A DNA stretch of 64,000 bases from contig CM077643.1 in NCBI GenBank assembly GCA_039707465.1, positions 249,183,919 through 249,247,918 of the forward strand, read 5' to 3'. The DNA is from Rhabdophis nuchalis. Taxonomy: Eukaryota; Chordata; Lepidosauria; Squamata; Natricidae. The notes under the pieces are model-generated. The model worked only from the letters and a program-made list of their open reading frames with translations. It was not told the DNA's origin and made no database searches. This document shows, piece after piece, positions 34,706 to 46,126 of the stretch (within the stretch, counting starts at the first letter, position 1; each line of letters begins with the position of its first letter). The position numbers were made by a program, and so were the translations under genes.

Positions 34706-36595
34706 CCTCTCTTTCTACCCCTTTTAGCCCCATTATTTTATTTTCAAGTGGTATATCTGTTGGTATAGCAGCTACCACACTGCCTGACAAAGCCTTGGCC
34801 TTGCGAGCAGTGAAATGGAATAGAAGGAGTCTTCGGTGATTATGACACAAGTCTAGGGATGCACAATGGTAACATTTATCCAAAATCTACACAGCGTATA
34901 AGCAGTATATAACTCTAAGTACTATTGCTATGACCAGCCTATGGGTTCCTCCTATATTACCTGCTCAAAACAGTCTAAAGATCATCTTCTCATATCTTTT
35001 GATATATTATTTGAGCCTTCTCATTCATAAACAATTAACTTCCCTGCATATACATCAACTCCCCTCCACAAGGTCAGATCACCTTCATTAAGTTTCTTCT
35101 TTCAACAGATAAATAACCATCTATTTTTGTTCTTTCACTTAATTAATGCCATTCATTAGTTTATGATCTAAATAATCTACCATCTATTCCTCTTTCATTC
35201 CAAATTGCAGTCTTCTGTATGTTTCTCAGTAGACGGGGCACATCACCTGAAGCAAAGGTAGGTTTGACAACAGCCTTGCTTTTACTGGCACTCCTTATGC
35301 ACAGGTAACCAGGATGCTGGCAAAACATATTCCAGGTTTTGTTCCACAATATGCCTGAGCAATCCTGAAGAGGAATAAGTTTTGATCAACACACCTGTCT
35401 TGACTAGACAAGCCCAGTTGGCTTAAAAAAAAAAAGTGCTGCCTACTTAAGTTGCTCATGGTTCCCCTCTGTGGTTGCAACTGACAGTTTGAGCATATCT
35501 GTCCTAATGAGTCCTGACTGGTGAGTGATCTACTGTTCTATTTACAATGCCATTGTCCTACAGAATGGCCACAGAATTCTAGATAAGCTTCTAAACATCC
35601 TAGAATGCACAAGTGAAAGCTATTTCCCAGATTGTGTTGGCTTTACAAATGTTGATAATGATGACTCCATAGACTGAATATGAAAATGTATCCTACAGCA
35701 ACAGAGCCAGGACTAGAACACACATAGTTCAAATACCATAGGAATGTATGTGTTTTCTGGGCCATGAAGTATTCATAAACATGACATTGGAGCCCATTCT
35801 TGTGTGCAATTTCTAGTCCAAAGAGCTGAAGCTAACCCCCACTCATCACACAGCGGGGACACGCAGCCAGCTTTATTGGTTTTCCACATCCAAAAATGTG
35901 GACGTTCACTCCCGAGTGTTAGACTGCACTTAATCAGTGCAGTACGTGAATCACACAACTGGCTCGCGGTCAGGTGGCGAGTCCAATTTAACATTCTGAT
36001 TCTAGACTCAACATTCCTCACTGGGTTTGGGGATCAGAGTATTTCATCAGTCATTGATTACCAAAAACCTCATCCTCTTGGAAGATGAGAGAAAAATAAC
36101 CTGGACAAACTAATCAGCCTGAGAGCCTGAGGCATAAATGATTTTGGTGTTGGCACTTAGTTCCTGGAAAACCAATTCAGACGGTTTTCATAGCTCATTG
36201 TATAAGTATGCTGTGCATCCCGTGTCCCTTATAATGGTAACCACCTGCTCTTATTGAGGTGGGGAGGGGAGAAGATCTCCAGAACAATTCCCTAAGCCAG
36301 ACTAATGGGATCCCAAGGGGTAAAAATACTGTATATCCACTCTATAAATACATCAGACATAGGCATCTCTAGTACCTCTGGACATTGCATATTTTTGTAT
36401 TCAAGAGGATATTGGAAACAAACAACAAGTACTGCACAAACCTTGCAACCCATAGCATTCCCCCAAGCCCAGGTTTCTCTTTGGATATGAGACTTACTGT
36501 ATGTACATCTGCAGAAGAGATGAGAGAAGATATTTGCATCTGTGTTTTATTTTTGTACTTGACAAGGAAGCAAATGACATCTGTGGGGAAGGTAA
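34706..36595. other. 1.9 kb without recognised feature
   Basis: Apparently single-copy. No exon, RNA gene or repeat could be supported. Confidence 0.35.
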
Positions 36596-36603
36596 GTATG
36601 CAT

Positions 36604-36920
36604 CAGGGGTGAAATGCTATCAGTTCGGACTGGTTCACTCGAACTGGTAGCAAAAATGCCACAGGCTCACCCAAACGGGTAGTAAAATACATGAAATGGG
36701 TACGGGCGAACCGGTTTTTCCAAGATCAGCTGTGACACGTGATTTATACTAGTTAGAAAGCAGGATTCTAGCTAATATACATCACGCAGCACAGCGGATC
36801 CGCCTCCCCCACTGTTTGCTTACCTTACCTTTTTGGCGCTCTGCACACGCCGCGGGAGGTATGTGCCATCGTTCACATTGCTACTGAACCAGTAACAAAG
36901 GTAAGTAGATTTCACCCCTG
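36604..36920. mobile_element. hAT-type MITE (CAGGGGTGAAAT class), uninterrupted
   Basis: Left CAGGGGTGAAATGCTATCAG, right GTAGATTTCACCCCTG; flanks GTATGCAT and ATATGTAT (6 of 8). It provides the empty-site reference for the split copy at 16052-16975. Confidence 0.8.
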
Positions 36921-37016
36921 ATATGTATGTTATGTCAGGGAGAGGTTGAAGCTTCATTGGAAAAAGAATTGCATTAATAAAAAACACCAGTATTCATATT
37001 TAATTAATATTATGTA

Positions 37017-37150
37017 TTAGATTTTATTTCCATCTTTATTATTTTTGATAAATAACTCAAGGCAGCAAACAAATATAGTACTCCTTCCTCCTCCTATTTC
37101 CCCCACAGCAACAGCCCTATGAGGTCGGTTTGGCTGAGAGAGAGGGTGGA
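37017..37150. mobile_element. Possible old SINE/LINE tail
   Basis: The text 'acagcaacagccctatgagg' with 'ttggctgagagagagggtgg' recalls a widespread amniote repeat, but I am not sure of its class. Confidence 0.35.
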
Positions 37151-37460
37151 ACAAGGGCGTTCAGCCAGCTTTCATGCCTAAGGTGCATGCATACCAGCTA
37201 CTTGTCAGTGTGCATGTGTGCCAGAGCCTGGAAGTTTGGCTTTTCCGGAGCACAATCCCTTTGTTTGTGCACGCGGCAGTGCCAAAAACTAACCCATGCA
37301 TGTGCGCTGGCCAACTGATTGTTGGGTGTGCATGCGTGTTAGAACCCAGAAGTTTGGCTTTTCTGGAGCATGGTCCCAATGTGGATGCACAGGCACACAT
37401 GACATTTCCATGCAACCTTTTCAGCACTTGGTGGCGAAAAGGTTCACCATGATTGCACTA
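37151..37460. mobile_element. hAT-type MITE (CAGTGATGG class), right part
   Basis: The right end 'gcgaaaaggttcaccatgat' belongs to the family. Inside, a block with 'gaagtttggcttttc' (near 37227 and 37349) is repeated with ~120-bp spacing. The left end is unclear. Confidence 0.5.
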
Positions 37461-38385
37461 AACCAAACCAGTCAACCAGTCCACTTTTAAAATCTCTTTA
37501 TGTGACCCTGGCAAGTGTTACTGCACAACCTCTGACAAAGGCTGAGGTGGCCCTTAATTCAGTGGAAGGTGGGAAGGTCAGGTAGGCCTTTGAGACCAGA
37601 ATCAATATATAGTGTACAGGGCAGTCTGCTTTTCTCTTAACTCCAACTTGCCTACATCCAATATGTAAGTTGTCAGGATTTAAGTGTTTGCCAAGCAGCC
37701 TTAATATAAACCAAATAATACAATTGTTTTATCTATTCCTTAGAGTGGGGAAAAGATAATTTTGGAGCAAATATTATTAAAATCCAGTCAAACAGTAGAT
37801 ATGTGATTTGTCTTGGCACAATAAGTAGAAACAGTACAGAGAAAGATACACTAACCCCCAAATCTGGCTCAGGTTTGATAAGTAAGTGTAGCCTCCAAGC
37901 ATTTGGTTCTCTTTTATACATTTTCCTTAATATTATGAAAGAAAAACTGCTCAATGCAAGTTTCATGATTTTTTTTTTAGGCTAGAGACATCTGAATTGC
38001 TGGGAAAGAGATCAGTTTTGACTCCATATGTATTTCAATGAATTAGTGGTGTAGAAAAGGCTCAGGAGACCCACCTAATGGCATATTTTGTTATGTGTAA
38101 CCTTCAAGTAGATTTAGAAGTTCCAGAAGTCAGTTCCAATGTTTATAGCCCATTAAATGGCACAGCCTGAATTGTACATACTTTCTCATCAAAGTGCTGG
38201 AGTTTTTTTTTTTTCCCCCTGCAAAGAAACACTCACTTTCTTTGGAATTTAAATGCTGGACAGATGAAAAACTACAAATCCTTGCTTGGTTGCAAAGCCA
38301 CCAGGAAATAATGAAAATGAATAGAGAGGGACAGACAGCCTTTGGTCAAATCTTCACTGGAGAACATGCACTAAAATGCAAAGTG
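37461..38385. other. No recognised feature
   Basis: Apparently single-copy sequence. Confidence 0.4.
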
Positions 38386-38593
38386 AATTAGAGCAGGGGT
38401 CCCCAATCTCTGGGTCACAGCTCACTAGTGAGCAGAAACGGTGGGCAAACATGTGGGTGTGTGCATCCCAGTTGCACAAGCAGCATGCGAGCTCATGCAC
38501 GTGTGGTCCATTTGCAGGACAGTAGGAACATCTGCATACTGCTCATGCAAATGGAGCTGCACCCACCTGCGTTTGCTGTCTGCTCATGCGGGT

Positions 38594-38601
38594 CCATCCC
38601 C

Positions 38602-38692
<91 letters not shown>

Positions 38693-38695
38693 TAT
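38594..38695. repeat. (TTTA)n microsatellite at LINE tail
   Basis: About 25 perfect TTTA units, directly continuing the (AAAT) tail of the minus-strand L2-like copy. Confidence 0.95.
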
Positions 38696-39105
38696 ACCGC
38701 CCTATTTCACCTAAAAGGGACTCAGAAGATAAAAACCCAACAATACACAAAGTATAAAAAATAATTAAATTAATTAAATCTGTGCTCAAATTTGGATAAA
38801 TAGAATTAAAACCAATAAATATCAAATTTAAAATTATTCCCTAGTCTATGTCAGGCCGGCTAGATGGAAGAAATGTGCTTTTAACATCCGACGGAAGAGG
38901 CGTAGGTCCGTGATGGTACGGATATCGGGCGGCAGGTCGTTCCAGAATGTCGGACCCGCCACAGAGAAAGCTCGTCCCCTGGGAGTCGCCATCCGGCATT
39001 GACCGGCTGACGGCACCCTGAGAAGGCCCACTCTGTGGGAGCGGACAGGTCAAAGGGAGGAATGTGGTAGGAGGCGGTATCTCAAGTAACCAGGACCCTC
39101 CCTCC
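38696..39105 (-). mobile_element. L2-like LINE 3' end nested in hAT element
   Basis: The minus strand encodes GLLRVPSAGQCRMATPRGRA, then LWNDL-type 'FWNDLPPDIRTITDLRLFRR' and FHLAGLT to the normal stop, then a 3' UTR with part of the family signature and the TTTA array. Confidence 0.85.
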
Positions 39106-39499
39106 CCACCGGTCCAGAAAGCCGGAAAGGTTGGGGGATTATGAATTAGAGGGCCTCTAAGATCTCCTAGTAATAGTCTAAAAGTTGCATTTGTGCACTT
39201 TTCTTATTTTTGTTCATGTACAATCATTTCTTAGCAGATTTTCAATGTCACCATCTTTCTAAAGCATCTTACCATTCAAAGTACTGTGTTTCTTTAAAAA
39301 TACAACAGTCTTATTTTCTTTTGATGCCTGAAAAAACAGCTAGACCTTCATTTCGAGAGGTGTCCTAATTTCCCCCCCCCCCCCCATGTGCCTGGCCTGT
39401 CTGCTGGGTCACTTCTTTCGCAGCCGAAAGGAGCACCCCCCACATGCCTCGCCTGGCGGGCAGGCAGCTTCTTTCATAGCTGAAAAGAACGAGCCTCAC

Positions 39500-39914
39500 C
39501 TGGCTGCCAGGGGTTCACAGGGGATTGGGAGAACCTCTAGCTAAGGTTCTGTGCAGTTTGGCAAACCTCCAAATCCCACTCCTGGTTGGCCCCTCCCCTC
39601 CCAGGAGTGCCCACGTGGCCCGTTTTGGATGCAGGCAAGTGCAGGGTGCACATGGAAGCTTGGAGAGGACAAAAAACAGGCTTACCAGAAGTTCGAGAAG
39701 GCCGGAAACAGGCCCATTTCCAGGCTCAGAGGACCTCTGTAGCCTAGGTAGGCCATTTTTGCCCTCCCAGAGGCTCGAAGAAAGCCTCCAGAGCCCAGGG
39801 AGGGCAAAAAGGCCCCCACCCACTGCGTTGCAGGAGGCTGACTAGGCCACACCCACCATGGCCCCGCCCACCCCAGCAACCCCTTGCTAAAACTTTTGAA
39901 GCCCACCCCTGACA
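39500..39914. mobile_element. Probable hAT-type MITE, GC-rich
   Basis: The right end 'acttttgaagcccacccctg' has the GGGGTGGG-type terminus, and 'ccaggggttcacagggg' near 39507 may be the left end. The interior has 'ggccatttttgccctccc', shared with elements at 50320 and 49190. No clean duplication. Confidence 0.5.
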
Positions 39915-40202
39915 GAATCCCTAGTCTATTCGAGATTTCCAGTACCTGATATGGACAATTGAAATTGGAAGGCCGCTAAATTGGATACTTTAACATGTTT
40001 ACCACCCTTCACTGCCTCTCAAATTTCCTGGACACATCTGGGAAAGTTACAGAGACATCCCTTTGTCCAACCAGATTTCATTAGTATGAGCCATGTTGTT
40101 CTGGAACACCCCAGTGTTAGCATTATAGAGGCTACCCAAAACGTTGAGAGGAAGAAGAAGCAATATCAGAGTTATCCTGTCAGGAATGTAGCTCTGTATT
40201 CA

Positions 40203-40510
40203 GTTTAGTTAGTTTAGTTTAGTTTAGTTTGATTTGATTTATATACCGCCCTTCTCCCTTTCGGGACTCAGGGCGGTGTACAGCCACAGTAAAATCGGTG
40301 ATACAAAATCTAAAAGAATATATTAAAAAATATTAAATAAATTTGGCCTACATATTTAAAATCCCATGCTAAAATTACTTTAAAATCCCTTTAAAACTAC
40401 GACAGGCGGACAACACAGAATAAATGCGTCTTCAGGGCCCGACGGAATAGATGTAGGTCCGAGATCGTCCGTAGTCCAGGGAGTAGGTCATTCCAGAGGG
40501 ATTCAGCCAT
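40203..40510 (-). mobile_element. L2-like LINE 3' end with TTTAG tail
   Basis: Minus strand: the last part of the reverse-transcriptase region ('tggaatgacctactccctgg'), then a 3' UTR and the signature 'ccctgagtcccgaaaggg', with a (TTTAG)n tail at 40203-40228. Confidence 0.85.
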
Positions 40511-40635
40511 CCGAATAGACTTTATATCACTCTACATACGACATACTCTAAATATAAAGAAGCAAGATATCATGATAGTTTTCTCATGAGGTAGCAGTAG
40601 ACTGAGCAACCCCAAAGGTGGACTTAATTTTTTTC

Positions 40636-40682
40636 CTTGAAGACATTTTGCTTCTCATCCAAGAAGCTTCCTCAGTTCTAAC
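40636..40682 (-). ncRNA. Degenerate hammerhead-like motif, second family
   Basis: Minus strand order: CTGAGGA, GCTTCT, loop TGGATG, AGAAGC, AAAAT, GTCTTC. CTGAGGA fits the CUGANGA box, and GCTTCT/AGAAGC form a perfect six-pair stem II. The GAAAC box is changed to AAAAT, so catalysis is unlikely. The context 'aagaagcttcctcag' and 'cttgaagac' recalls a Penelope-like repeat distinct from that at 12.5-13.7 kb. Confidence 0.45.
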
Positions 40683-40689
40683 TGAATGG

Positions 40690-41990
40690 TGGTGGTGGGG
40701 ATGGAATGATTTATATTCCTTAGAGTCCTCGGGTTGTGAGCAGACAGAGATTGTACTTTAGCTTTAAAGGAAAAGGAAACCCAAACCACAAAACAGGGAG
40801 AGGCATACAGCAATGATAGCTACTCACAATGCATTCAAAATTTCAACTTTATCATACAACGTGCTCTGCCTAGTTTATGCTGGGAAGGAACAGTTAATGC
40901 AAAACGAAACAAAACCACTACCTACTTCCTAAACCTAAGCAAATTAGATTTACAAACAATAATATTTATCAACCTTGATTGAAGCCAAACCATCTAAGCC
41001 GCTATTAGTGAGGTTTTCTAAATGAAATCTGAGGGAAGAAATGTTGCAATATCATAAAACTGTAATGAGCAACTCTTGGTTTTCATCCTAAATGGGGAAT
41101 AATTCCAATGGATCTTTCCCCTCCCTTTAATATATTATGAACTGTTTAATAGCTGAAAGATTTGTTTCCACTCTAGAAACAACAGTCCAGGTACTGCTTC
41201 AGTCTAAGTGACTTTAATGTTAATTAAAAAATCAGTATAATTTATGGTATATCCAAGACCCTTCCAGGGCATCATTTAATGTGTGGGCCCTTCATTGCCC
41301 TATGTTTACCCAAACATTCTTACAAATTACTGGGCTGTTAAACTATTTAATGTCAAGCATGTTAGATTGTAGCAGTGGGTTTCATGCTTTCCCCCCTAAC
41401 TTTTAGCTTGTAGTCTATTCATCCATAAATACATCAGAATATATTAGAAGCCGAGACTTTATCTCCCCGAGAGCATTAGGGAGTAGCTTTTCCTTAGTTT
41501 AGGAGACAAGACTATCACTGTATTTTTTCCCCTTTGATTCTGAGATTTGATTTATTATGGTTTACTTTCAAAGCTTCTGTTTCAAATGTACCTACTCCCT
41601 GAGATTTACTCATTCTCCTTTTGAGCTCTGATTTATATACACAGTGTGGGATATTTTTCCCCCCCGACTCAGCTGGATTTTTATTTATTTATTTATTTAT
41701 TTATTTGGGACTGCAGACATATTAAGTGCATTTAAAAAAAAAATAAATTAATGGTTAACTGGCTGAAGTTCAAATTAAATTATAGTGGTTCTGAAGAATG
41801 GGCTTCAAGTAAATTAAAAATGACTGAATTCTAAAACTTGCCTTACATAATTTTGTAAGCCACAGTCTCATCACCAAATAGCAGGTTTGACATTCAGAAT
41901 AAACCTAGAGGAAAAAGATTTATGAGCTTTTGCTTTTCTAATCTTATTACAGAATTCCCAAGTGATGGTAACAGCGTATATAAAATGCTT
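40690..41990. other. 1.3 kb without recognised feature
   Basis: AT-rich, apparently single-copy, apart from a short (TTTA)n near 41681-41705. Confidence 0.4.
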
Positions 41991-41997
41991 GGAAGAA

Positions 41998-42053
<56 letters not shown>

Positions 42054-42066
42054 CAACAACAATAAT

Positions 42067-42101
<35 letters not shown>

Positions 42102-42102
42102 C
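41998..42102. repeat. (AAT)n / (AAC)n microsatellite
   Basis: AAT units change to AAC units, go back briefly to AAT, then AAC to the end. Poly-Asn and poly-Leu frames are artefacts. Confidence 0.96.
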
Positions 42103-42675
42103 TCAGATTTAAATCATGAACTTTGTGGGTTTGGCTGTAAATGTTTTAATATGAATGTTCAACATTTTATGAAGTTTTTATTTATTTATTTTTGTCTCCT
42201 TTCTTCTCCATACATGTAATTATTGAAATTTATGAGAAGTTCACCAATGCCTATGGGGATATTTATACTTTGGCCCAAGAGTCTTCAGCTATAATAGTAT
42301 AGAATCTGAATTATTTTTTTTTTATTTGTTTTTTAATTTTTACAATATATCACCCGGTGCTGTACAAAACAAAAGGAAGAGTTGGTTTCAAGTGTCGTCT
42401 ATTGTCTTTAAAATCTCCAAAATCCACGTTCTCTCGGTACAGGAAGAATCTGAATTATTTAGGTTCCAAGAATGTTGTGGGGGAAATAGGAGAAATTAGG
42501 AATATCTTGTAGGTCCGCTGCCTTGAGTTATTTATAAATAATAATAAAGGAAGGATGTAAAGAGCCGAGGTGGCGCAGGGGTTAGAATGCAGTTCTGCAG
42601 GCTACTTGAGCTGACTGCTAGCTGCTGTTCTGCAATTCAAATCTCACTGGCTGAAGGTTGACTCAGCCTTCCATC

Positions 42676-42848
42676 CAGTGGTGGGTTTCAAATTTTTTTA
42701 GAACCTACTCTCTAGGTGTGGCCTATTTTGTGGGCATGGCTTGGCAGTCATGTGACAGGGTGGGAGTGGCCACCTTTTAAAATGTGGTGAAACTCATTTA
42801 ACAATGCTCTTGCTTAGCAACCAAAATTTTGGACTCAATTGTGATGAT

Positions 42849-42928
<80 letters not shown>

Positions 42929-43113
42929 TCCTTTCTTCCTTCCTTTCTTTCCTTTCCTTTCTTCCTTCCTTTCCTTTCCTTCCCGTTGGGTCACTGGCAG
43001 CGGAGGGCCAGATTTACTTCCAGGTACGCCAGTGGAACCCCCTTTCACAGGTTCTCTAAATTTCACCAACCGGTTCTTGCGAGTAGGTGCGAGCCTGCAG
43101 AAACCCACCACTG
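42676..43113. mobile_element. hAT-type MITE (CAGTGGTGGG class) with TTTC array
   Basis: Ends CAGTGGTGGGTTTC and GAAACCCACCACTG are perfect inverted repeats of 14 bp, with exact 8-bp duplications CTTCCATC at 42668-42675 and 43114-43121. The interior includes 'actcatttaacaatgctctt', similar to text in the TA-flanked MITEs at 7831 and 18383, and a (TTTC)n array at 42848-42930. Confidence 0.93.
42848..42985. repeat. (TTTC)n grading to TTCC
   Basis: About 21 TTTC units, then TTCC/TTTCC variants, wholly inside the MITE. Confidence 0.95.
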
Positions 43114-43225
43114 CTTCCATCCTTCCAAGATGGGTAAAATGAGGATCCAGATTGTTGGAGGCAACAGGCTGACTCTGCAAACAGCTTAGAGAGGGCTATA
43201 AAGAGCTATGCTATATACGTCTGTA

Positions 43226-44600
43226 AAGAGCTATGCTTTTTATAAATCTATACGTCTATGTGCTATGGCTAATGCTAAATAAGTAAACAAATTAATAAAG
43301 ACTAGCTGTGTGAGTGAATGTATTATTTGTCTTTCCTGGAAGACTGAGTTCCAATCACTGAAATTAATAGTTTATATACCTCAAATAAAAAAGCTTCTGA
43401 TATCATCTTATCCAATTACATCTTTATCAAAAGAAAGCAAGAGAGAAATTTGAAATCAGAGAGAGCAAAAAAAGGCCCCAGAGTGAGGCTGAACTTAAAC
43501 AACTATTTTACCAGTCCCTCTGAAGTAATTAAGTTCAGCAGCACAACCCAAACAAAGCCTAAAACGTGATTTTTTTTTTAAAGAATCAAATTCAAGGAGG
43601 GGGGGAAGAGAAATTGTACAAGAAATTGGAGAACTGATTTCAAGATATAGGAACCCAGAGAACTTCTCACACATGTTTCTCTAAAACATGCGTAAGTTGT
43701 GAAGTTGTATTGTACTTCTTCCCTTTTCCATTAATTTGACTCCTTTGCAGTATAGTCTTACATAGATTTTCTTGCAAACAGTCGAATTGTTTTTCCAGTT
43801 AATATTTATTTTCCCCAATGGGAACCTATGCGATAACAACGCCAATTACCCTAGCTACAAATATTTATTTATTTATTTTAAAAAAAAGCTTTGGGTCAAA
43901 TGAAAAGTTGAATGTCTGATAATATATGCTCCTGAGCAATCAACATTTACAGAGAACTGTAGCTGCAGCCTGACACCCTGCAATTAAGCACTTAGATCTA
44001 TGCTTAATTACGTGACATTGAGGAATGTGATTTATAGCCACTGCTTTATCTCCATACAGAAAAATAAGATTTCCCCTGCTTTCCCCATCATCTCTCTGTG
44101 CTGTCTTAAAGTATCTGTTGGCAAGACTTGCTTACAATTACATCATGTTTCTCCTATTTGCTTAATTTTTGCTATTTGGACAAGCACTTCCAAAGCAGCT
44201 GACATTCTCACTCATGTTTGAAATTCAGCAATGCAGCAAAGCAAGGGGTGGCCTCCATCTAGTGGAAGTTTCTGAGGTTGCACTGAAACCTTTCTCCACT
44301 GCTGCTGTTAATGCACTCACCCACTCATTCATGCCCTGGCAGAAAGATTTACCATACCTGTCTCCATTGCTAATCCCAGTCCTGATGCTATTCCCAATTT
44401 TGGTGGTCATCTAAATTCCCTCCATACATGGAGAGATGACAAAACCTAACAGATTTTATATAACAAATGAGGTTGGGGAATCTACCACGGGATGGAAGGA
44501 GAAAAATATTCTTCCTTTCGCACCAGTTCTGTTAAGGATATTTAAGGCAGCCCCCTTAAATATCTGTGAGGTCCTTGTAAAGGGGAGAAAGCATGGGGTT
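43226..44600. other. 1.4 kb without recognised feature
   Basis: Apparently single-copy, A/T-rich. No supported exon. Confidence 0.4.
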
Positions 44601-44609
44601 TTGATTGGA

Positions 44610-45085
44610 CTTGAGTGGGTAGAATTTCATGCTTCAAATGGTATTTCTTGCTGTTTTTAAAAATCAACCTTTTTTTCTCCCAGAAGAGGGAAAACTCCTG
44701 ACCCAGCGGTCAGGAAAATGGGTGCTTTGGAGGCCAATTTGTTTTTGAGCCCAAATTTAAAAACCCTTGCAGGAACTTGATTTGGGGTGGAATTTCATGC
44801 TTAAAAATTGTATTGCTTGTTGTTTTTAAAAATCAAGCTTTTTGCACCCAGAGGAGGAAAACTCCTGACCCAGCAGTCAAGAAAATGGGTGCTTTGGAGG
44901 CCAATTTTTTTTTGAGCCTAAATTAAAAAAAAACATTGAGGGGACCGGATTCGGGGTCGAATTTCGTGCTTAAAAAGGGTATTTCTTGTTGTTTTTAAAA
45001 ACCAACATTTTTGCATTCAGAGGAGGAAAACTCCTGAGGGTCAGGAAAATGGGTGCTTTGGAGGCCAAATGTTTTTGAGCCCAGA
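44610..45085. repeat. Three-copy tandem repeat, ~167-bp unit
   Basis: 'aatttcatgctt...gtttttaaaaatcaa' recurs at about 44619, 44786 and 44956, and 'gggtgctttggaggccaa' at 44720, 44887 and 45051. Units differ by substitutions and small indels. I know no family with this unit. Confidence 0.9.
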
Positions 45086-45271
45086 TGGTCCTGGCCCCCT
45101 CTTTGCCTCCAACACAGAGCTCTTGTCTGAGCCTTCCCCAGAGTCCAGAACTGGCCCATGTTCCTCCCCAACACTGGCCACTGGGAGACCACAGTATGTC
45201 TGTAGGCTGTCAGTCCTCATTCCCTTTTTTGACTTTCTAAAAAATAGTTCTAGATAAATAAAAAAGACATA

Positions 45272-46105
45272 CCATATTTTTTGAAGTATAAGATGCATTT
45301 TCCCCCCCTAAAAGAGGGTGAAAGTTTGGGTGCATCTTATATACCAAATGTAGCTCCCCCCGCCCCTCCCCCCATCTTCAGCCTCTGCATTGCATTTTAG
45401 ACCTGTTCCAGGCTGCAGGGATTGTTACAGACCATCATTCTCTCTGTTGCTTGCATTTTTGGCTTCTGCTCCTTGTGTTTTTAGCCTCTGAATGTGCTGT
45501 TTGAGACCTGTTCAAGGCTGCAGGGATGGCCAGACCACATCACCACCAATCACTGTCTCTGCGCATTGCGTTTTCAGCCTCAGTGCATCACATTTTAGGC
45601 ATCAGCACGCCCTGTTTTTGGCCTCTGTATGCCTCATTTTTGGATGGCAATGTGCTTTGGCAATCCCCACAGCCTTGAATGGTCTGAAATGAAGTGTTTG
45701 AAGGCAGAAAATGCAAGGCACAGAAGCCAAAATGGCAACACAGAGCAGTTGCCACCTTGCCTAACTGATTCCATGCTTTGCCTGCGGTACCCACTGGAGC
45801 GCCCTGCAATGATCAGCTCTGTTTTTTAAACTACATATCAGCCCTGATGAGGCATGTGCTCACAACCAGCAAACCTGTTGCTAAAGTTCACCTCTGGGAA
45901 CAGCTGATTGGGGGTATTCTGGGTGGCTGATTCAAACCACCAATCAGCTGCTTGTGCTGAATCAGGCTAATGTGCTGAAGCTGACCAGGCTGTTTTCTAA
46001 GGACATTAGCCAGATGAATATCAATGGATGCTGGTAGGCAGAATATTTTTTTCTTATTTTTCTCCCCAAAAACTAAGGTGCCAATTGTCGCCTCTACAAA
46101 TATGG
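45272..46105. mobile_element. TIR element (CCATATTTT family), long decayed copy
   Basis: The left terminus CCATATTTTTTGAAGTATAA is clear. The right terminus is decayed ('aaggtgccaattg...aaatatgg'). The left flank is TA and the right TA is lost. Its interior, about 830 bp, has repeated 'gcctctg..tg..ttt' segments and no transposase. Confidence 0.65.
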
Positions 46106-46126
46106 CCCAATGAGAACACTCTCTGG

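Larger units (their letters stand above)
38394..39143. mobile_element. hAT element (CAGGGGTCCCC class) split by an L2
   Basis: Left end CAGGGGTCCCCAATCTCTGG; right end 'gaaaggttggggGATTATG'. Exact duplications AATTAGAG at 38386-38393 and 39144-39151. The element's left ~195 bp and right ~45 bp are separated by an L2-like LINE and its TTTA tail. Confidence 0.82.
42562..43225 (+). mobile_element. tRNA-derived SINE, split by a hAT MITE
   Basis: The head 'gccgaggtggcgcaggggtt' (A-box-like) and 'gcaattcaaatctcactgg' (B-box-like) are followed by 'ggttgactcagccttccatc'. After the inserted MITE (42676-43113) the SINE resumes 'cttccatccttccaagatgg', 'gatccagattgttgg' and 'agcttagagagggc'. The break duplicates CTTCCATC. 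The same SINE occurs in part at 15812-15940, where this junction is uninterrupted. Confidence 0.88.
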
